DNA of 64,000 nucleotides from Westiellopsis prolifica IICB1 (GTDB lineage: Bacteria > Cyanobacteriota > Cyanobacteriia > Cyanobacteriales > Nostocaceae), in the NCBI RefSeq assembly GCF_004323185.1, contig NZ_NAPS01000002.1, forward strand, positions 939,209-1,003,208, written 5' to 3'. Positions 8,704 to 17,517 of this stretch are shown one piece after another (position 1 is the stretch's first letter; every line of letters begins with the position of its first letter). The position numbers were made by a program, and so were the translations under genes. The notes under the pieces were generated by a model, which was not told the origin of the DNA, searched no databases, and was given only the letters and a program-made list of their open reading frames with translations.

Positions 8704-9180
8704 CTAACTATTAGATGAAACAGCATTCTCTCTTACTGTTGTTGTCTCATTCTCTGATTTTGAAATAAATTTCTTCGTTACCCAATAAGTCAAAATGTGA
8801 GAAAGCAATCCCATTGGCCCAGCAAAAAAACATAGAGCGAGAGAATGAATTGTCCAAGCTCCTGTTTTTTGTCCTTGTAAATAAATATAGCGACCGACAA
8901 ACAAATCCATTGCTAAAAAATGAATCCAACCTGTTGCAGCTGCTTTTTCATCAGCAAAAAATTTTGCAATATCTACTAATTGAGGATTCGATAATGCTTG
9001 GGCATTTTCTGGTGTAATGCTGTTGATAAATAAATATATATAAGCTAATGCTAACGGCACAAAAGGAATATATGATTCCATTACCCGTTTGGTAATTTTC
9101 CAGTTAGGCAAGAAAATCATTACTAGCCAAAATGGCAAAACGTAAAGATTGGCAATATTAAAGATTTGATTGCTGATCAT
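8704..9180 (-). CDS. ABA4-like (DUF4281) membrane protein
   Basis: This 158-residue protein has four predicted transmembrane helices, with conserved segments LYVLPFWLVMIFLPNW, FADEKAAATGWIHFLAMDL and GRYIYLQG and a GPMGLLSH block. This is the DUF4281/ABA4 family. In plants ABA4 is needed for neoxanthin formation; the role of cyanobacterial members is less clear, and a carotenoid-related function is an inference from the family. The Ser/Thr-rich tail after about residue 140 is probably exposed. It is transcribed toward the MFS gene and lies 121 bp downstream of the SDR gene. Confidence 0.82.
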   Translation of the reverse strand: MISNQIFNIANLYVLPFWLVMIFLPNWKITKRVMESYIPFVPLALAYIYLFINSITPENAQALSNPQLVDIAKFFADEKAAATGWIHFLAMDLFVGRYIYLQGQKTGAWTIHSLALCFFAGPMGLLSHILTYWVTKKFISKSENETTTVRENAVSSNS

Positions 9181-9301
9181 ATTTATTACAAAAAGTAGGC
9201 GTTATGAACTGCGTATACTAGGATGAATAAAAATATGACTCTTCTTACTCCCCTACACACCTTTTTGAAGTTAGGTAAACATTAAATTCGTTAGTGAAAA
9301 A

Positions 9302-10075
9302 CTATTGTCCACCTCTGGAACGAATTATCTGTCCTGTAATCCACTGGGCTTGTGATGAAGCAAGAAATAATACTACACGTGCAGCATCCTCTGGTGTACC
9401 AACACGACCAAAGGGTGCTTTGGCCTCAAGTTCTAAAAAAAGTTCATCACTCATCCAACCTGTGTTTGTCGGCCCTGGGTCTACTGCATTGACAGTAATT
9501 CCTTTATTAGCAAGGTTAGCGCTGAGGCTTATGGTCAGTGCTTCTATTCCGCCTTTGGTAATCGCATATGGTAAATTTTCGGGCATGGGTCCGAGACTTT
9601 GACCAGAAGTCAGATTAATGATTCTTCCCCCTGGTCTGCCATCATGACGCTTGGCAAATTCAGCACACAACAACGTAGTGCCTCTCACATTTACGGCATA
9701 ATGAGCATCAAGTAAATCGGCTGATAGTGAGTATATATCTGCTTGTTGATCATGGGCGGCGTTATTAACCAGAATATCCACAAAACCAAAAGATTTTTCG
9801 ACTCGATCAAATATTTGCTCAGGTATGTGAGGTTCAGCCAAGTTCGCCTCTAAGCCTTCTGCTTTCACACTTAGCAATTTCAGTGATTCAATAATTTCTT
9901 CTGCTTCAGTGGATTTACTACCCCAAGGCATCAACTCATCAAATGGTCTGTAGTAAATTGTAAAGACATTTACCCCAGCTTCTGCTAAGGAATGAGCGAT
10001 CGCAGCACCAATTCCAATGTGTCTACTGACTCCTGTTACCAGAGCAACTTTACCTGTTAAACCATAATCTACCAT
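9302..10075 (-). CDS. SDR-family oxidoreductase (FabG-like)
   Basis: The 257-residue protein is a classical short-chain dehydrogenase. It has an NAD(P)-binding TGVSRHIGIG loop (14-23), a VNNAAH motif (about 103-108) and the catalytic residues Ser157, Tyr170 and Lys174. The Rossmann loop is expanded relative to TGxxxGIG, a variant seen in some 3-oxoacyl-ACP reductase-like SDRs. The substrate cannot be assigned. It starts 4 bp after the stop of the CobW-like gene, so the two are almost certainly co-transcribed. The C-terminus ends in RSRGGQ, near the usual DGG position, so the protein is full length. Confidence 0.87.
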   Translation of the reverse strand: MVDYGLTGKVALVTGVSRHIGIGAAIAHSLAEAGVNVFTIYYRPFDELMPWGSKSTEAEEIIESLKLLSVKAEGLEANLAEPHIPEQIFDRVEKSFGFVDILVNNAAHDQQADIYSLSADLLDAHYAVNVRGTTLLCAEFAKRHDGRPGGRIINLTSGQSLGPMPENLPYAITKGGIEALTISLSANLANKGITVNAVDPGPTNTGWMSDELFLELEAKAPFGRVGTPEDAARVVLFLASSQAQWITGQIIRSRGGQ

Positions 10076-10079
10076 ACCA

Positions 10080-11126
10080 CTAACACAAGCTCGCTTCTAA
10101 TTGCGCTGCAATTTCAGTTCGATTGAGTTTACGACCGATAAAAACTAGTCGTGTTTGCTTTGGTTCATCTAATTGCCAAGGGCGATCGTAAAATTGTTCA
10201 AAACGGTTTCCCACACCTTGTATAACTAAACGCATGGGTTTGTTGGGTACTGCAACAAAGCCTTTGATACGATAAATTTCTTGTTGCTGGGTAAGGTTTT
10301 GCAATTGTTTTTGCAGTCTTTGCGGGTCAAAATCACGGTCTAAAATTAAGTGAGTTGATGTGATTTCATCGTCATGATCATGATCTTCTTCAATGTCGTG
10401 GTGACTGGGACGAGTATCTAAGTTTTCTTCAACTGCGGCTTTAAATCCTAATAATATAGATGGGTCAAGTTTACCTTGATCACTTTCTACTATCTTGACG
10501 ACTCTGGGTAATTCTTGTTTCACTAAATCTTCAACTTGTGTTTTTGTTTCTATGTCGATTAAATCAGTTTTATTGAGAATCACTAAATCTGCACAAGCAA
10601 GTTGATCTTCAAATAATTCTTGCAAGGGTGTTTCGTGTTCTAAGCTATCATCTGCTTGTCTTTGTGCTTCTACTGCTTCTGGATTACTCGCAAACGTTCC
10701 ATCTGCAACTGCTGCACAATCTACGACAGTAATCACAGCATCAACTGTCGCGCCAGAACGAATTTCTGGCCAGCGAAATGCTTTTACTAATGGTTTTGGT
10801 AATGCTAAACCAGAGGTTTCGATCAAAATGCAATCTATACTTTCTCTTCGTTTGAGTAATTGTTGCATTGTCGGCAAAAATTCCTCTTGCACTGTGCAGC
10901 ACAAGCAACCGTTAGTTAATTCAAAAATATTATCTTCATTTTCACTATCTTCTGGACAAATTTGACATGATTTCAAGAGTTCACCATCAATACCAAGTTC
11001 ACCAAATTCATTGACTAGAACCGCAATCCGTCGTCCTTGATTATTTTGTAACAAGTGGCGAATCAAAGTAGTTTTACCACTTCCTAAAAAGCCAGTAATG
11101 ACGGTGACAGGAATTTTTGTAGCCAT
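10080..11126 (-). CDS. CobW/G3E-family GTPase (COG0523 metallochaperone-like)
   Basis: The 348-residue protein has a Walker A GFLGSGKT (about 12-19), the family hallmark GCLCC (about 73-77), a VDC region, the guanine-specificity motif NKTD and a His/Asp-rich stretch (SHHDIEEDHDHDDE, about 241-254). The CobW_C domain follows. GCLCC and the His-rich loop bind metal in relatives such as ZNG1/YeiR and CobW. The natural client could be a zinc or cobalt enzyme. I see no obvious Zur-type palindrome upstream, so low-zinc control is not supported. The gene leads a two-gene unit with the SDR. A nested hairpin lies about 170 bp upstream at 11294-11358. Confidence 0.87.
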   Translation of the reverse strand: MATKIPVTVITGFLGSGKTTLIRHLLQNNQGRRIAVLVNEFGELGIDGELLKSCQICPEDSENEDNIFELTNGCLCCTVQEEFLPTMQQLLKRRESIDCILIETSGLALPKPLVKAFRWPEIRSGATVDAVITVVDCAAVADGTFASNPEAVEAQRQADDSLEHETPLQELFEDQLACADLVILNKTDLIDIETKTQVEDLVKQELPRVVKIVESDQGKLDPSILLGFKAAVEENLDTRPSHHDIEEDHDHDDEITSTHLILDRDFDPQRLQKQLQNLTQQQEIYRIKGFVAVPNKPMRLVIQGVGNRFEQFYDRPWQLDEPKQTRLVFIGRKLNRTEIAAQLEASLC

Positions 11127-11293
11127 GCTGAAAATAATTTATTGTAGTCTTAAAAATAAGTAATTTACAGTACTTAACTTGTAACTATAATTATATTGCT
11201 AAGTACTGAGCTTAGTTTAGTGTGGAAATTAACCTTTGTTATTTTAAGCCGAAATTTTTCTATTCTCCTACCCATTTTTAATTTTTAATTGTT

Positions 11294-11358
11294 TTAGGGG
11301 TAGTTTCCTTGGGCTTACCGATAACTGCTACAGGTAATCTCAAGGCTACTACCCCTAA
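11294..11358. repeat. Nested inverted repeat between ho1 and the cobW-like gene
   Basis: Outer arms TTAGGGGTAGT (11294-11304) and ACTACCCCTAA (11348-11358) pair perfectly over 11 bp. Inside them CTTG/CAAG and TTACC/GGTAA pair as well, giving a long stem with a loop of about 13 nt. On the minus strand it lies after heme oxygenase and before the CobW-like gene, so it could be a terminator, a leader structure or a small mobile repeat. The rest of 11127-11456 shows no gene. Confidence 0.6.
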
Positions 11359-11456
11359 GATGTTTTATTCAAGATTTAGTATCATTTGGTTTTAGACTGG
11401 CAACTAAATTATTGTTTTTATCATCCAAAATCCAAAATCCAAAATTGTTACAGCTT

Positions 11457-12176
11457 TTACTCGGCTGTGGCGAGTCCGGTTTCAGTACTACCGCGAGTCC
11501 GACGACGGGTGAGGGTATTGTAAAGCATTTGCCCGATCGCTTTAATTAAATTACCTTCTAATTCGTTGAACATCTTCATGTTCATCCCAAAAGCATCGTT
11601 TGCTTCTTCAACAATGCGATCGGCTGTGGCCTCATCAATCGGGAGTTCATCTAAGGCTTGGCGATATTTGGTTTTGAATGCTTTTTCGTCGTCAATATCT
11701 GCAAATTCATAGAAGGCGACACCATCAACATTTAGGTTCATTGCTGTTTGGGCAATTCCTTTGAGAATTTGTCCCCCAGATAAGTCACCCAGGTAGCGAG
11801 TGTAAGAATGGGCTACTAACAATTCTGGCTCTTTTTCAGAGATTTCCCGGATGCGCTGTACATATGCTTCTCCTGCGGCCGATAGTTGGATTTGCTCTCG
11901 CCAGTTAGTACCGTAGTAATAACTCAGGTCTGTTTCTAAGCTGCGTTGTCTGTATAGCTCTAGAAAATTAATCTTAGAAACAATGGGGTGATCTTTGTGC
12001 TTTTCCATTTCCTCTTCCATCGCCGAATACACGAAGTAAAGGTTGGCAACCAGCTTACGGTAAGAGTTTTTCTCAACTACTCCTTTTAAAAAACACTTGA
12101 CAAAACCAACATTTTCTGCCATTGTGTGGGCTTTTTTTGTGCCTACACGCAATTTAGTTGCTAAATTACTGCTCAT
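11457..12176 (-). CDS. ho1: Heme oxygenase (biliverdin-producing)
   Basis: The 239-residue protein matches plant/cyanobacterial heme oxygenase in length and motifs. TKKAHTMAE carries the proximal His (about residue 17), and YTRYLGDLSGGQILKG is the distal helix signature. Using reduced ferredoxin it opens heme to biliverdin IX-alpha, CO and Fe2+. Biliverdin is then reduced to the phycocyanobilin attached to the PecA/CpcA/CpcB/PecB proteins encoded further along. The start MSSNLATKLR fits the family. It is transcribed away from glmM across about 640 bp of intergenic DNA. Confidence 0.95.
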   Translation of the reverse strand: MSSNLATKLRVGTKKAHTMAENVGFVKCFLKGVVEKNSYRKLVANLYFVYSAMEEEMEKHKDHPIVSKINFLELYRQRSLETDLSYYYGTNWREQIQLSAAGEAYVQRIREISEKEPELLVAHSYTRYLGDLSGGQILKGIAQTAMNLNVDGVAFYEFADIDDEKAFKTKYRQALDELPIDEATADRIVEEANDAFGMNMKMFNELEGNLIKAIGQMLYNTLTRRRTRGSTETGLATAE

Positions 12177-12817
12177 AAAAATGCTCGGTATGTGGGAAAC
12201 TCAGCGTCTTTAGACCTGAGAGGGAAACGACACGTAGGATTTTAATCCCCGTTAACAAAGTCGGATGGGGACTTCTGCGACCCGTTAAGAACGGCTACAA
12301 AAGCCACTAAAACGTTACAATAAAGCTATTTGATGAGAATTTCTATTAATATTTTTTAAGTGTCAAGTCTTTAGTATTGTGCAATACAGCACGATGGGGA
12401 AAGCAATAGAGCTATATTTACAGATTGTAAAAATACATTAAAATCTGTAACGATGATTGGGGATTGGAAAAGAGTGTGGGAAGTGTGGGAGGACAAGGAA
12501 GACAAGGAAGACAAGGAAGAATTTATTCCGATGCCCAATCCCCAACGCCCAATCCCCAACGCCCAATCCCCAATCCCCAATCCCCAATCCCCGATACCCG
12601 ATGACTAATGACTAATGACTAATGACAATTGACTAAATTAAAATTTTGAGATTAATTTTACAGAAGCTTAATATAAGTTTTAAGTGTTTCTGCTTAAACT
12701 AGAGCTGAACAAAAAATAAATTTGTGAAAAAAATAAATTTAAATATCGTGATACAACCTAATTCATAGGAGATTAATAACAGTCTTCTGTGTGTCTGTGT
12801 GGAGTGTTTCTACAATT
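12177..12817. other. Divergent promoter region of ho1 and glmM with tandem repeats
   Basis: This 640-bp stretch has no supported gene. It should hold the promoters of ho1 (minus) and glmM (plus). From about 12495 to 12630 it consists of short tandem repeats: GGAAGACAA units, then CCCCAAT/CGCCCAA units, then TGACTAA units. The 69-aa frame across them is a repeat artefact. Confidence 0.7.
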
Positions 12818-14281
12818 ATGGTTTCATCAATAACTCGGACTCAAGGCTTTGGTGGTAGTTCTGCTTCCGAACCTGATAAATTGCAGAAAATTATTGAGGG
12901 TAGCCTTGCGCCCAATAATATTTTATTACCGACTACTCCTTTGTTTGGCACAGATGGTATTCGCGGGCGAGTGGGGGAACTATTAAGTGCGCCCTTAGCA
13001 TTGCAAATAGGTTATTGGGCGGGTACTGTATTACAGTCATATGCTGCTGACTCAGGATCAGTAATTGTCGGGCAGGATTCCAGAAACTCCAGTGATATGC
13101 TGGCTATGGCTTTGAGTGCAGGGTTAACAGCAGCAGGGCTAGAAGTTTGGTATTTGGGTTTATGTCCTACTCCCTGCGTCGCCTATCTTACCAGTATGAG
13201 TGATGCTGTTGGTGGGATAATGATTTCTGCTAGCCACAACCCACCAGAAGATAACGGGATTAAAATTTTTGGTGCTGATGGTTTAAAGTTACCTCAAGTT
13301 TTGCAGGCAGAAATTGAAGCTGGACTGCGTGGTATGACAGCAGCAGCTGGTATTAGCAATTGTGGTAAACATTACTCACGCCAAGAATTGGTGGGGAATT
13401 ATACAAATGCTTTAACACAGCCTTTGGAAACAGTTAATCTCCAAGGCATGAAAATAGTTTTAGACTTGGCTTGGGGTGCAGCAGTTGGGTTAGCGCCATC
13501 GGTATTTGAGTCAATGGGTGCAGAAGTTATTTGTTTGCATCATCAACCGGATGGCGATCGCATCAATGTCAACTGCGGTTCCACTCACCTCGATATTCTA
13601 CAAGCAGCAGTTAGAGAACACAACGCTGATCTAGGTTTTGCCTTTGACGGTGATGCCGATCGCGTGTTAGCAGTAGATAATCATGGACGGCAAGTCAACG
13701 GTGATTACATTCTTTACTTGTGGGGACATCACCTCCAACAAAAGCAAGAATTACCAGATAACTTAATTGTGTCCACCGTCATGGCAAACTTGGGTTTTGA
13801 AAGAGCATGGCAACAAAACGGTGGTAAACTGATTCGCACACCAGTTGGCGATCAATACGTGCAAGCAGAAATGCAAAAAACTGGCGGTATGCTGGGGGGA
13901 GAACAATCCGGGCATATTTTATGCCGTCACTACGGTATCACAGGAGACGGATTACTCACAGCCTTACATGTAGCAGCGTTGGTAAAACAGGCGGGTGCTT
14001 CCCTGGCGGAAATGGTAGATCAAAGCTTTCATACCTATCCCCAGCTATTGCGGAATGTGCGAGTAGAAGATCGTAATAAACGCATGACGTGGCAAGAATG
14101 TCAACCTCTGCAAGCAGCAATAGTTAAAGCCGAAACCGCAATGGGTGATGCTGGAAGAATTTTAGTTCGAGCTTCTGGCACAGAACCAGTCATCCGAGTC
14201 ATGGTAGAAGCAGAAGCAGCCGATCTTGCTAACTACTGGACGAATGAACTAGTACTGCAAGTGCAGAAATATCTCGGCTAA
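12818..14281 (+). CDS. glmM: Phosphoglucosamine mutase
   Basis: This enzyme interconverts glucosamine-6-phosphate and glucosamine-1-phosphate for UDP-GlcNAc and peptidoglycan synthesis. The sequence shows the early substrate loop [12 protein letters not shown], the active-site serine loop [15 protein letters not shown], the metal-binding FDGDADRVL and the phosphate-binding [12 protein letters not shown] near the C-terminus. A GTG codon at 12791 would extend the frame, but the ATG at 12818 ([13 protein letters not shown]) fits the cyanobacterial N-terminus as I recall it and gives 487 residues. The N-terminal 40 residues precede the mutase fold, as in other cyanobacteria. A 48-nt perfect hairpin follows the stop. 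Confidence 0.94.
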   Translation: MVSSITRTQGFGGSSASEPDKLQKIIEGSLAPNNILLPTTPLFGTDGIRGRVGELLSAPLALQIGYWAGTVLQSYAADSGSVIVGQDSRNSSDMLAMALSAGLTAAGLEVWYLGLCPTPCVAYLTSMSDAVGGIMISASHNPPEDNGIKIFGADGLKLPQVLQAEIEAGLRGMTAAAGISNCGKHYSRQELVGNYTNALTQPLETVNLQGMKIVLDLAWGAAVGLAPSVFESMGAEVICLHHQPDGDRINVNCGSTHLDILQAAVREHNADLGFAFDGDADRVLAVDNHGRQVNGDYILYLWGHHLQQKQELPDNLIVSTVMANLGFERAWQQNGGKLIRTPVGDQYVQAEMQKTGGMLGGEQSGHILCRHYGITGDGLLTALHVAALVKQAGASLAEMVDQSFHTYPQLLRNVRVEDRNKRMTWQECQPLQAAIVKAETAMGDAGRILVRASGTEPVIRVMVEAEAADLANYWTNELVLQVQKYLG

Positions 14282-14297
14282 ATCAGTTATCAGTTAT

Positions 14298-14345
14298 CAG
14301 TTATCAGTTATTGATCACTGTTCAGTGATCAATAACTGATAACTG
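14298..14345. terminator. Perfect 23-bp palindrome after glmM
   Basis: Arms 14298-14320 and 14323-14345 are exact reverse complements separated only by TT. They are built from the CAGTTATCAGTTATTGATCACTG intergenic repeat. The hairpin starts 17 bp after the glmM stop, so it may end glmM transcription, though there is no long T run after it. Confidence 0.6.
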
Positions 14346-14440
14346 TTCATGGTAAATGATTAGAATTTGCCGATCTAAGCGAGTGTTGTGTAAAGTAGTT
14401 GAGGAATCTTTGCAACTTATTTAATTTCTAACAACTATCT

Positions 14441-14680
14441 ATGGATAGAAAAACCAAGCGCCTTTTACTGCTCGTTGTTTCCTGTAGTATAGCTGGTGTA
14501 ATTTTAGGAGGTACGACCAGCTGGGCTGAAAGCAATTCCTGTTTACAAGCAAATACAATTACCAGTGAATGTTTGACCAAAGACCCGATTACTAAAACTA
14601 TAGAAGGAATGGGTACTGGATTAGTTGCTGGAGCAACGGCAGCTTTTGGTGTAGCATGGCAGCATCGTCATGAAGATTAG
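14441..14680 (+). CDS. Small hypothetical exported or membrane protein
   Basis: The 79-residue protein starts with a basic tip and a hydrophobic segment (KRLLLLVVSCSIAGVILGG) followed by SWAES, which resembles a signal peptide cleavage site near residue 29. The remainder has two cysteines (about 33 and 43) and a second Gly/Ala-rich hydrophobic segment GMGTGLVAGATAAFGVAW (about 56-73). It could therefore also span the membrane. I do not recognise a named family. A hairpin lies after it at 14731-14757. It stands alone between glmM and a methyltransferase gene. Confidence 0.6.
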   Translation: MDRKTKRLLLLVVSCSIAGVILGGTTSWAESNSCLQANTITSECLTKDPITKTIEGMGTGLVAGATAAFGVAWQHRHED

Positions 14681-14730
14681 TTGTTTATAAATTTTAAAAT
14701 TACAGCTATTTTCAACCAAATAATTACCAA

Positions 14731-14757
14731 TTAGGGGTGCAAAGTTTTGCATCCCTA
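14731..14757. terminator. Hairpin after the small hypothetical gene
   Basis: TTAGGGGTGCAAA and TTTGCATCCCTAA form a 13-bp stem, with one G-T pair and a short GT loop, 50 bp after the stop at 14680. No T run follows on the plus strand, so terminator function is only a possibility. Confidence 0.45.
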
Positions 14758-14803
14758 AAAAATATTGTGGTTTAGAGAGTCACTTACAGTCCATAAAATT
14801 ATT

Positions 14804-15472
14804 ATGTTCAGAGAAGAAGCTAAATGGTTATCAAATAATATTTATTCTCTAGAGCCAAACAGTGTATTCCCTATGCTAAATATTGGTAGTTCAAACAAGA
14901 AGTTTAGAGAACAAGAACAACCTTGGATTGATGAACTATTGTTCAAACTAGCCAGAGAAAAGCAGTATTCTGTAATTCATACCGACATGAAAAATGATGT
15001 CGGCGTTGATTTGGTAGGGGATTTATGTGATCCTATGTTTTTACAAAAACTTTCAGAAATGAATATTAAATCTGTGTTGTGTTCTAACTTACTAGAACAT
15101 CTCACAAATCGAGAGGAAATTTGTAAAATTATTAGCTCTATTATTCCTGAAGGTGGCTATCTTTTCGTTACAGTTCCTTATGAATATCCCTACCATCGTG
15201 ACCCTATAGATACAATGTTTCGACCAAATATTGAGGAATTGAGCAACCTTTTTCCCGATTTCAAAATTGTCAAAGCAGAAATTGTGGAAGGAGGTTCTTT
15301 GGTTCAATCAACTACTACTCCACCTGCACTATATGCACTTGCAATGTTCATTCGACTGATTGTACCTCTTTACCAACCGTTGAGGTGGTTCGATTCTTTT
15401 CGATATGCTTTATGGCTTTTCAGAGATATTTCTGTTAGCTGTGTTTTGTTAGAAAAAGTGAAATTGATTTAA
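14804..15472 (+). CDS. Putative SAM-dependent methyltransferase
   Basis: The 222-residue protein has a class I methyltransferase layout. NIGSSNKKF (about 24-32) is in the place of the glycine-rich SAM loop, followed by an acidic strand (VIHTDMKNDVGVDLVGD). SVLCSNLLEHL (about 87-97) is typical of Methyltransf_11-type proteins, and EGGYLFVTVPYEYPYHRD (about 115-132) is the motif around strand 5. The SAM loop is less glycine-rich than usual. The substrate is unknown; similar proteins are often linked to glycan or lipid modification. A TTG at 14765 opens the frame, but the ATG at 14804 is the more likely start. The C-terminus is hydrophobic and may touch the membrane. Confidence 0.65.
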   Translation: MFREEAKWLSNNIYSLEPNSVFPMLNIGSSNKKFREQEQPWIDELLFKLAREKQYSVIHTDMKNDVGVDLVGDLCDPMFLQKLSEMNIKSVLCSNLLEHLTNREEICKIISSIIPEGGYLFVTVPYEYPYHRDPIDTMFRPNIEELSNLFPDFKIVKAEIVEGGSLVQSTTTPPALYALAMFIRLIVPLYQPLRWFDSFRYALWLFRDISVSCVLLEKVKLI

Positions 15473-15524
15473 AAGGAAACGGGAAATGGGGAGCAGTTCA
15501 TCTGGAAAATTGCCATCAATACAA

Positions 15525-15647
15525 TAGACCTCTTGCAAAAATCGAATTAACCCCCTTAATACCCCCATAAACAGGAGGAAAATTTAGTTCTCTCCCCGTT
15601 TACGCTTAGGGTTAGGGTGGGGTAAAAATATTTTTGCAAGAGGTTTA
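15525..15647. mobile_element. MITE-like element, TIR TAGACCTCTTGCAAAA, copy 1
   Basis: About 123 bp bounded by TAGACCTCTTGCAAAAA and TTTTTGCAAGAGGTTTA. The interior, with runs of C and then TTAGGGTTAGGGTGGGG, is closely matched by the element at 44754-44877. It has no coding capacity. Terminal TA dinucleotides would fit TA-targeting IS630/Tc1-type mobilisation, which is an inference. Confidence 0.8.
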
Positions 15648-15677
15648 ATCTCTTGATTGGAATCATAGAATAATTTT

Positions 15678-16628
15678 ATGGAAACACCATCAAATCTCTT
15701 ACTCAAACTTAGTAGGCGTTTATTTAAAAATTTAGAGACTCAAGAAAAGTTTGTCGAAGCTCTAATTAATCCTAAACCTTTTTTACCCTGCATACTCTGG
15801 TGTCATGAAAAACCAGAAAATTTACCTTTTATAGGAGAAACATCTATAAATTGGCAACCATCTTTTATAGAGCGTCTATCTTTAGGAACAAAACCCGGTC
15901 AGCATCCACTACATGAACAAGGATACTTCTATTGTTTAAATTTTTCTTCTGTCTTTGCAGCTTCAATTTTATTAGAAATTACTCAACCAATTCAGGTTAT
16001 TTTCGATATGTGTGCTGCACCAGGAGGTAAAAGTATTTTTGCTTGGAAACTGTTGCAACCAGACTTACTCATTAGTAATGAAGTAATTGGTAAACGACTG
16101 GGAATGTTAATTTCCAACTTAAAGCGTTGTCAAATCAGTCCATCTATAGTTGTCAATAGAGATTCTAGTATTTTTGCAGAAAGTATACCTTTATCTAGTG
16201 ATTTAGTGATAGTCGATGCTCCCTGTACTGGACAATCTTTGCTAGCTAAAGGCGAAAAAGCACCAGGATGCTTTCACCCTAGTGCTATTAATAAAAGTGC
16301 AAATCGACAAAAACGCATTATTGCTAACTCTGCTCAAATTGTTGCACCACAAGGCTATCTTGCCTATATGACTTGTACTTATTCCCCAGAAGAAAATGAG
16401 GAAGTTTGTGAATGGTTATTAAGAAAGTTTCCTCAATTTCAAGCGGTAGAAGTTAGTCATTTTAAAGACTACCAATCGCATCTGACTACAATACCTTGTT
16501 ATCGCATGTTTCCTCAAGATGGTTTGGGAGCAGGTGCTTTTACAGTATTGTTTAAAAATACCGATGAAGGTGAGAAACAGAAGATAAACACAGATAATTT
16601 ATCTGAAGTTTGGATGAATATTAATTGA
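15678..16628 (+). CDS. RsmB/NOP-family RNA m5C methyltransferase
   Basis: The 316-residue protein has the core of RNA cytosine-5 methyltransferases: SAM motif I DMCAAPGGKS (about 113-122), motif IV VDAPCTGQS with one conserved cysteine and motif VI MTCTYSPEENEE with the second. The two cysteines are the pair used in RsmB/NOP2-type catalysis. Unlike the longer rsmB gene at 61096 it lacks a NusB-like N-terminal domain. The target RNA and position cannot be told. It begins 30 bp after the MITE and appears monocistronic. Confidence 0.85.
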   Translation: METPSNLLLKLSRRLFKNLETQEKFVEALINPKPFLPCILWCHEKPENLPFIGETSINWQPSFIERLSLGTKPGQHPLHEQGYFYCLNFSSVFAASILLEITQPIQVIFDMCAAPGGKSIFAWKLLQPDLLISNEVIGKRLGMLISNLKRCQISPSIVVNRDSSIFAESIPLSSDLVIVDAPCTGQSLLAKGEKAPGCFHPSAINKSANRQKRIIANSAQIVAPQGYLAYMTCTYSPEENEEVCEWLLRKFPQFQAVEVSHFKDYQSHLTTIPCYRMFPQDGLGAGAFTVLFKNTDEGEKQKINTDNLSEVWMNIN

Positions 16629-16653
16629 GTAATTAAGTCCTTACCCCAAATTT

Positions 16654-17109
16654 CTAATAAACGTAAATTCCTCCACTTTGCTGTAAATTAAGTGTGGTGT
16701 CTCCAGCACCAGTAGTTGTCTTGGCTTGCTCAACTGTAACAATTGCTGAATTACCTTGTGCTGTGACGTTATACTTTAACGGAGCTTGGTTTTGGTTATA
16801 AATTAAAACATAACTAGGAAGAGAATTAGTAGTCAGCGTTGCAATCCCTCCAACAGGAATTTGTGTATTTAACGCATCGCCAGTTGACAAACTATATTGC
16901 AGGGGTGTTTTTGTTTTATTTAATATTTGAACTCTGACAAAACCTTGAGGATTATCAAATCTTGCTACAGGTTGCCAAGGACCGGCTTTATATGTAGTAG
17001 CAGTTCCAGTAGTGCTGGCCTGATTATTAGTTTCAGCTTTGATAGTTGTCGCTGTCATTAAACTTAGAGTACATGCAAGTAAACTGATTGTCAGTATTTT
17101 GCTTTTCAT
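16654..17109 (-). CDS. Hypothetical secreted protein
   Basis: The start at 17109 (MKSKILTISLLACTLSLM) gives 151 residues with a clear signal peptide; cleavage is likely after IKA near residue 25. The longer frame from 17190 adds an AT-rich upstream tail that hides this signal and is unlikely. The mature part (about 26-151) is rich in Thr, Gln and Ala, with segments WQPVARFDNPQGFVRVQILN and GGIATLTTNSLPSYVLIYNQ that suggest a beta-sandwich. It has no catalytic motif and no family I can name. It converges on the methyltransferase gene. Confidence 0.7.
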   Translation of the reverse strand: MKSKILTISLLACTLSLMTATTIKAETNNQASTTGTATTYKAGPWQPVARFDNPQGFVRVQILNKTKTPLQYSLSTGDALNTQIPVGGIATLTTNSLPSYVLIYNQNQAPLKYNVTAQGNSAIVTVEQAKTTTGAGDTTLNLQQSGGIYVY

Positions 17110-17517
17110 GTATTTTTTACTTTTTTTGTCAAAAATGAAAATATAAATTGTAATAAAGTGTTTTGCTTTATAAGCAATGCAAAAAAACAAATGAATAACT
17201 TAAGATTGTTATATCAATCCTAAATTAGTTGTCAGATACTCGACTTCTAGAATAAGTCGGGTAGCTTATTATTCAGGAATTACAGATAATTGGTATGTCA
17301 AGCCGACTTTACTAAACAGCTTAGTTTGTTTTAATAAAATCATAATCAAGAAAAAATAAACTCAGTTTCTACCAAAAGAAATAAATTTTTCATACCAGTA
17401 GAGGTAGGAATAGTTATCTGCTTTAATGTTAAATATCTAAGAGATTGAATCAACCTGGATAGTTGTTAATTAAATTACAACTCATAATCAATAACTAATA
17501 AATCTCTGCTAAAAATT
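17110..17517. other. AT-rich divergent intergenic region
   Basis: About 400 bp between the secreted-protein gene (minus) and the SDR gene (plus). It should contain both promoters. I see no gene, no strong inverted repeat and no RNA gene. Confidence 0.6.

Noticed and set aside
11127-11260. Zur operator before the cobW-like gene
   Set aside because: No Zur-type palindrome is visible in the upstream sequence.
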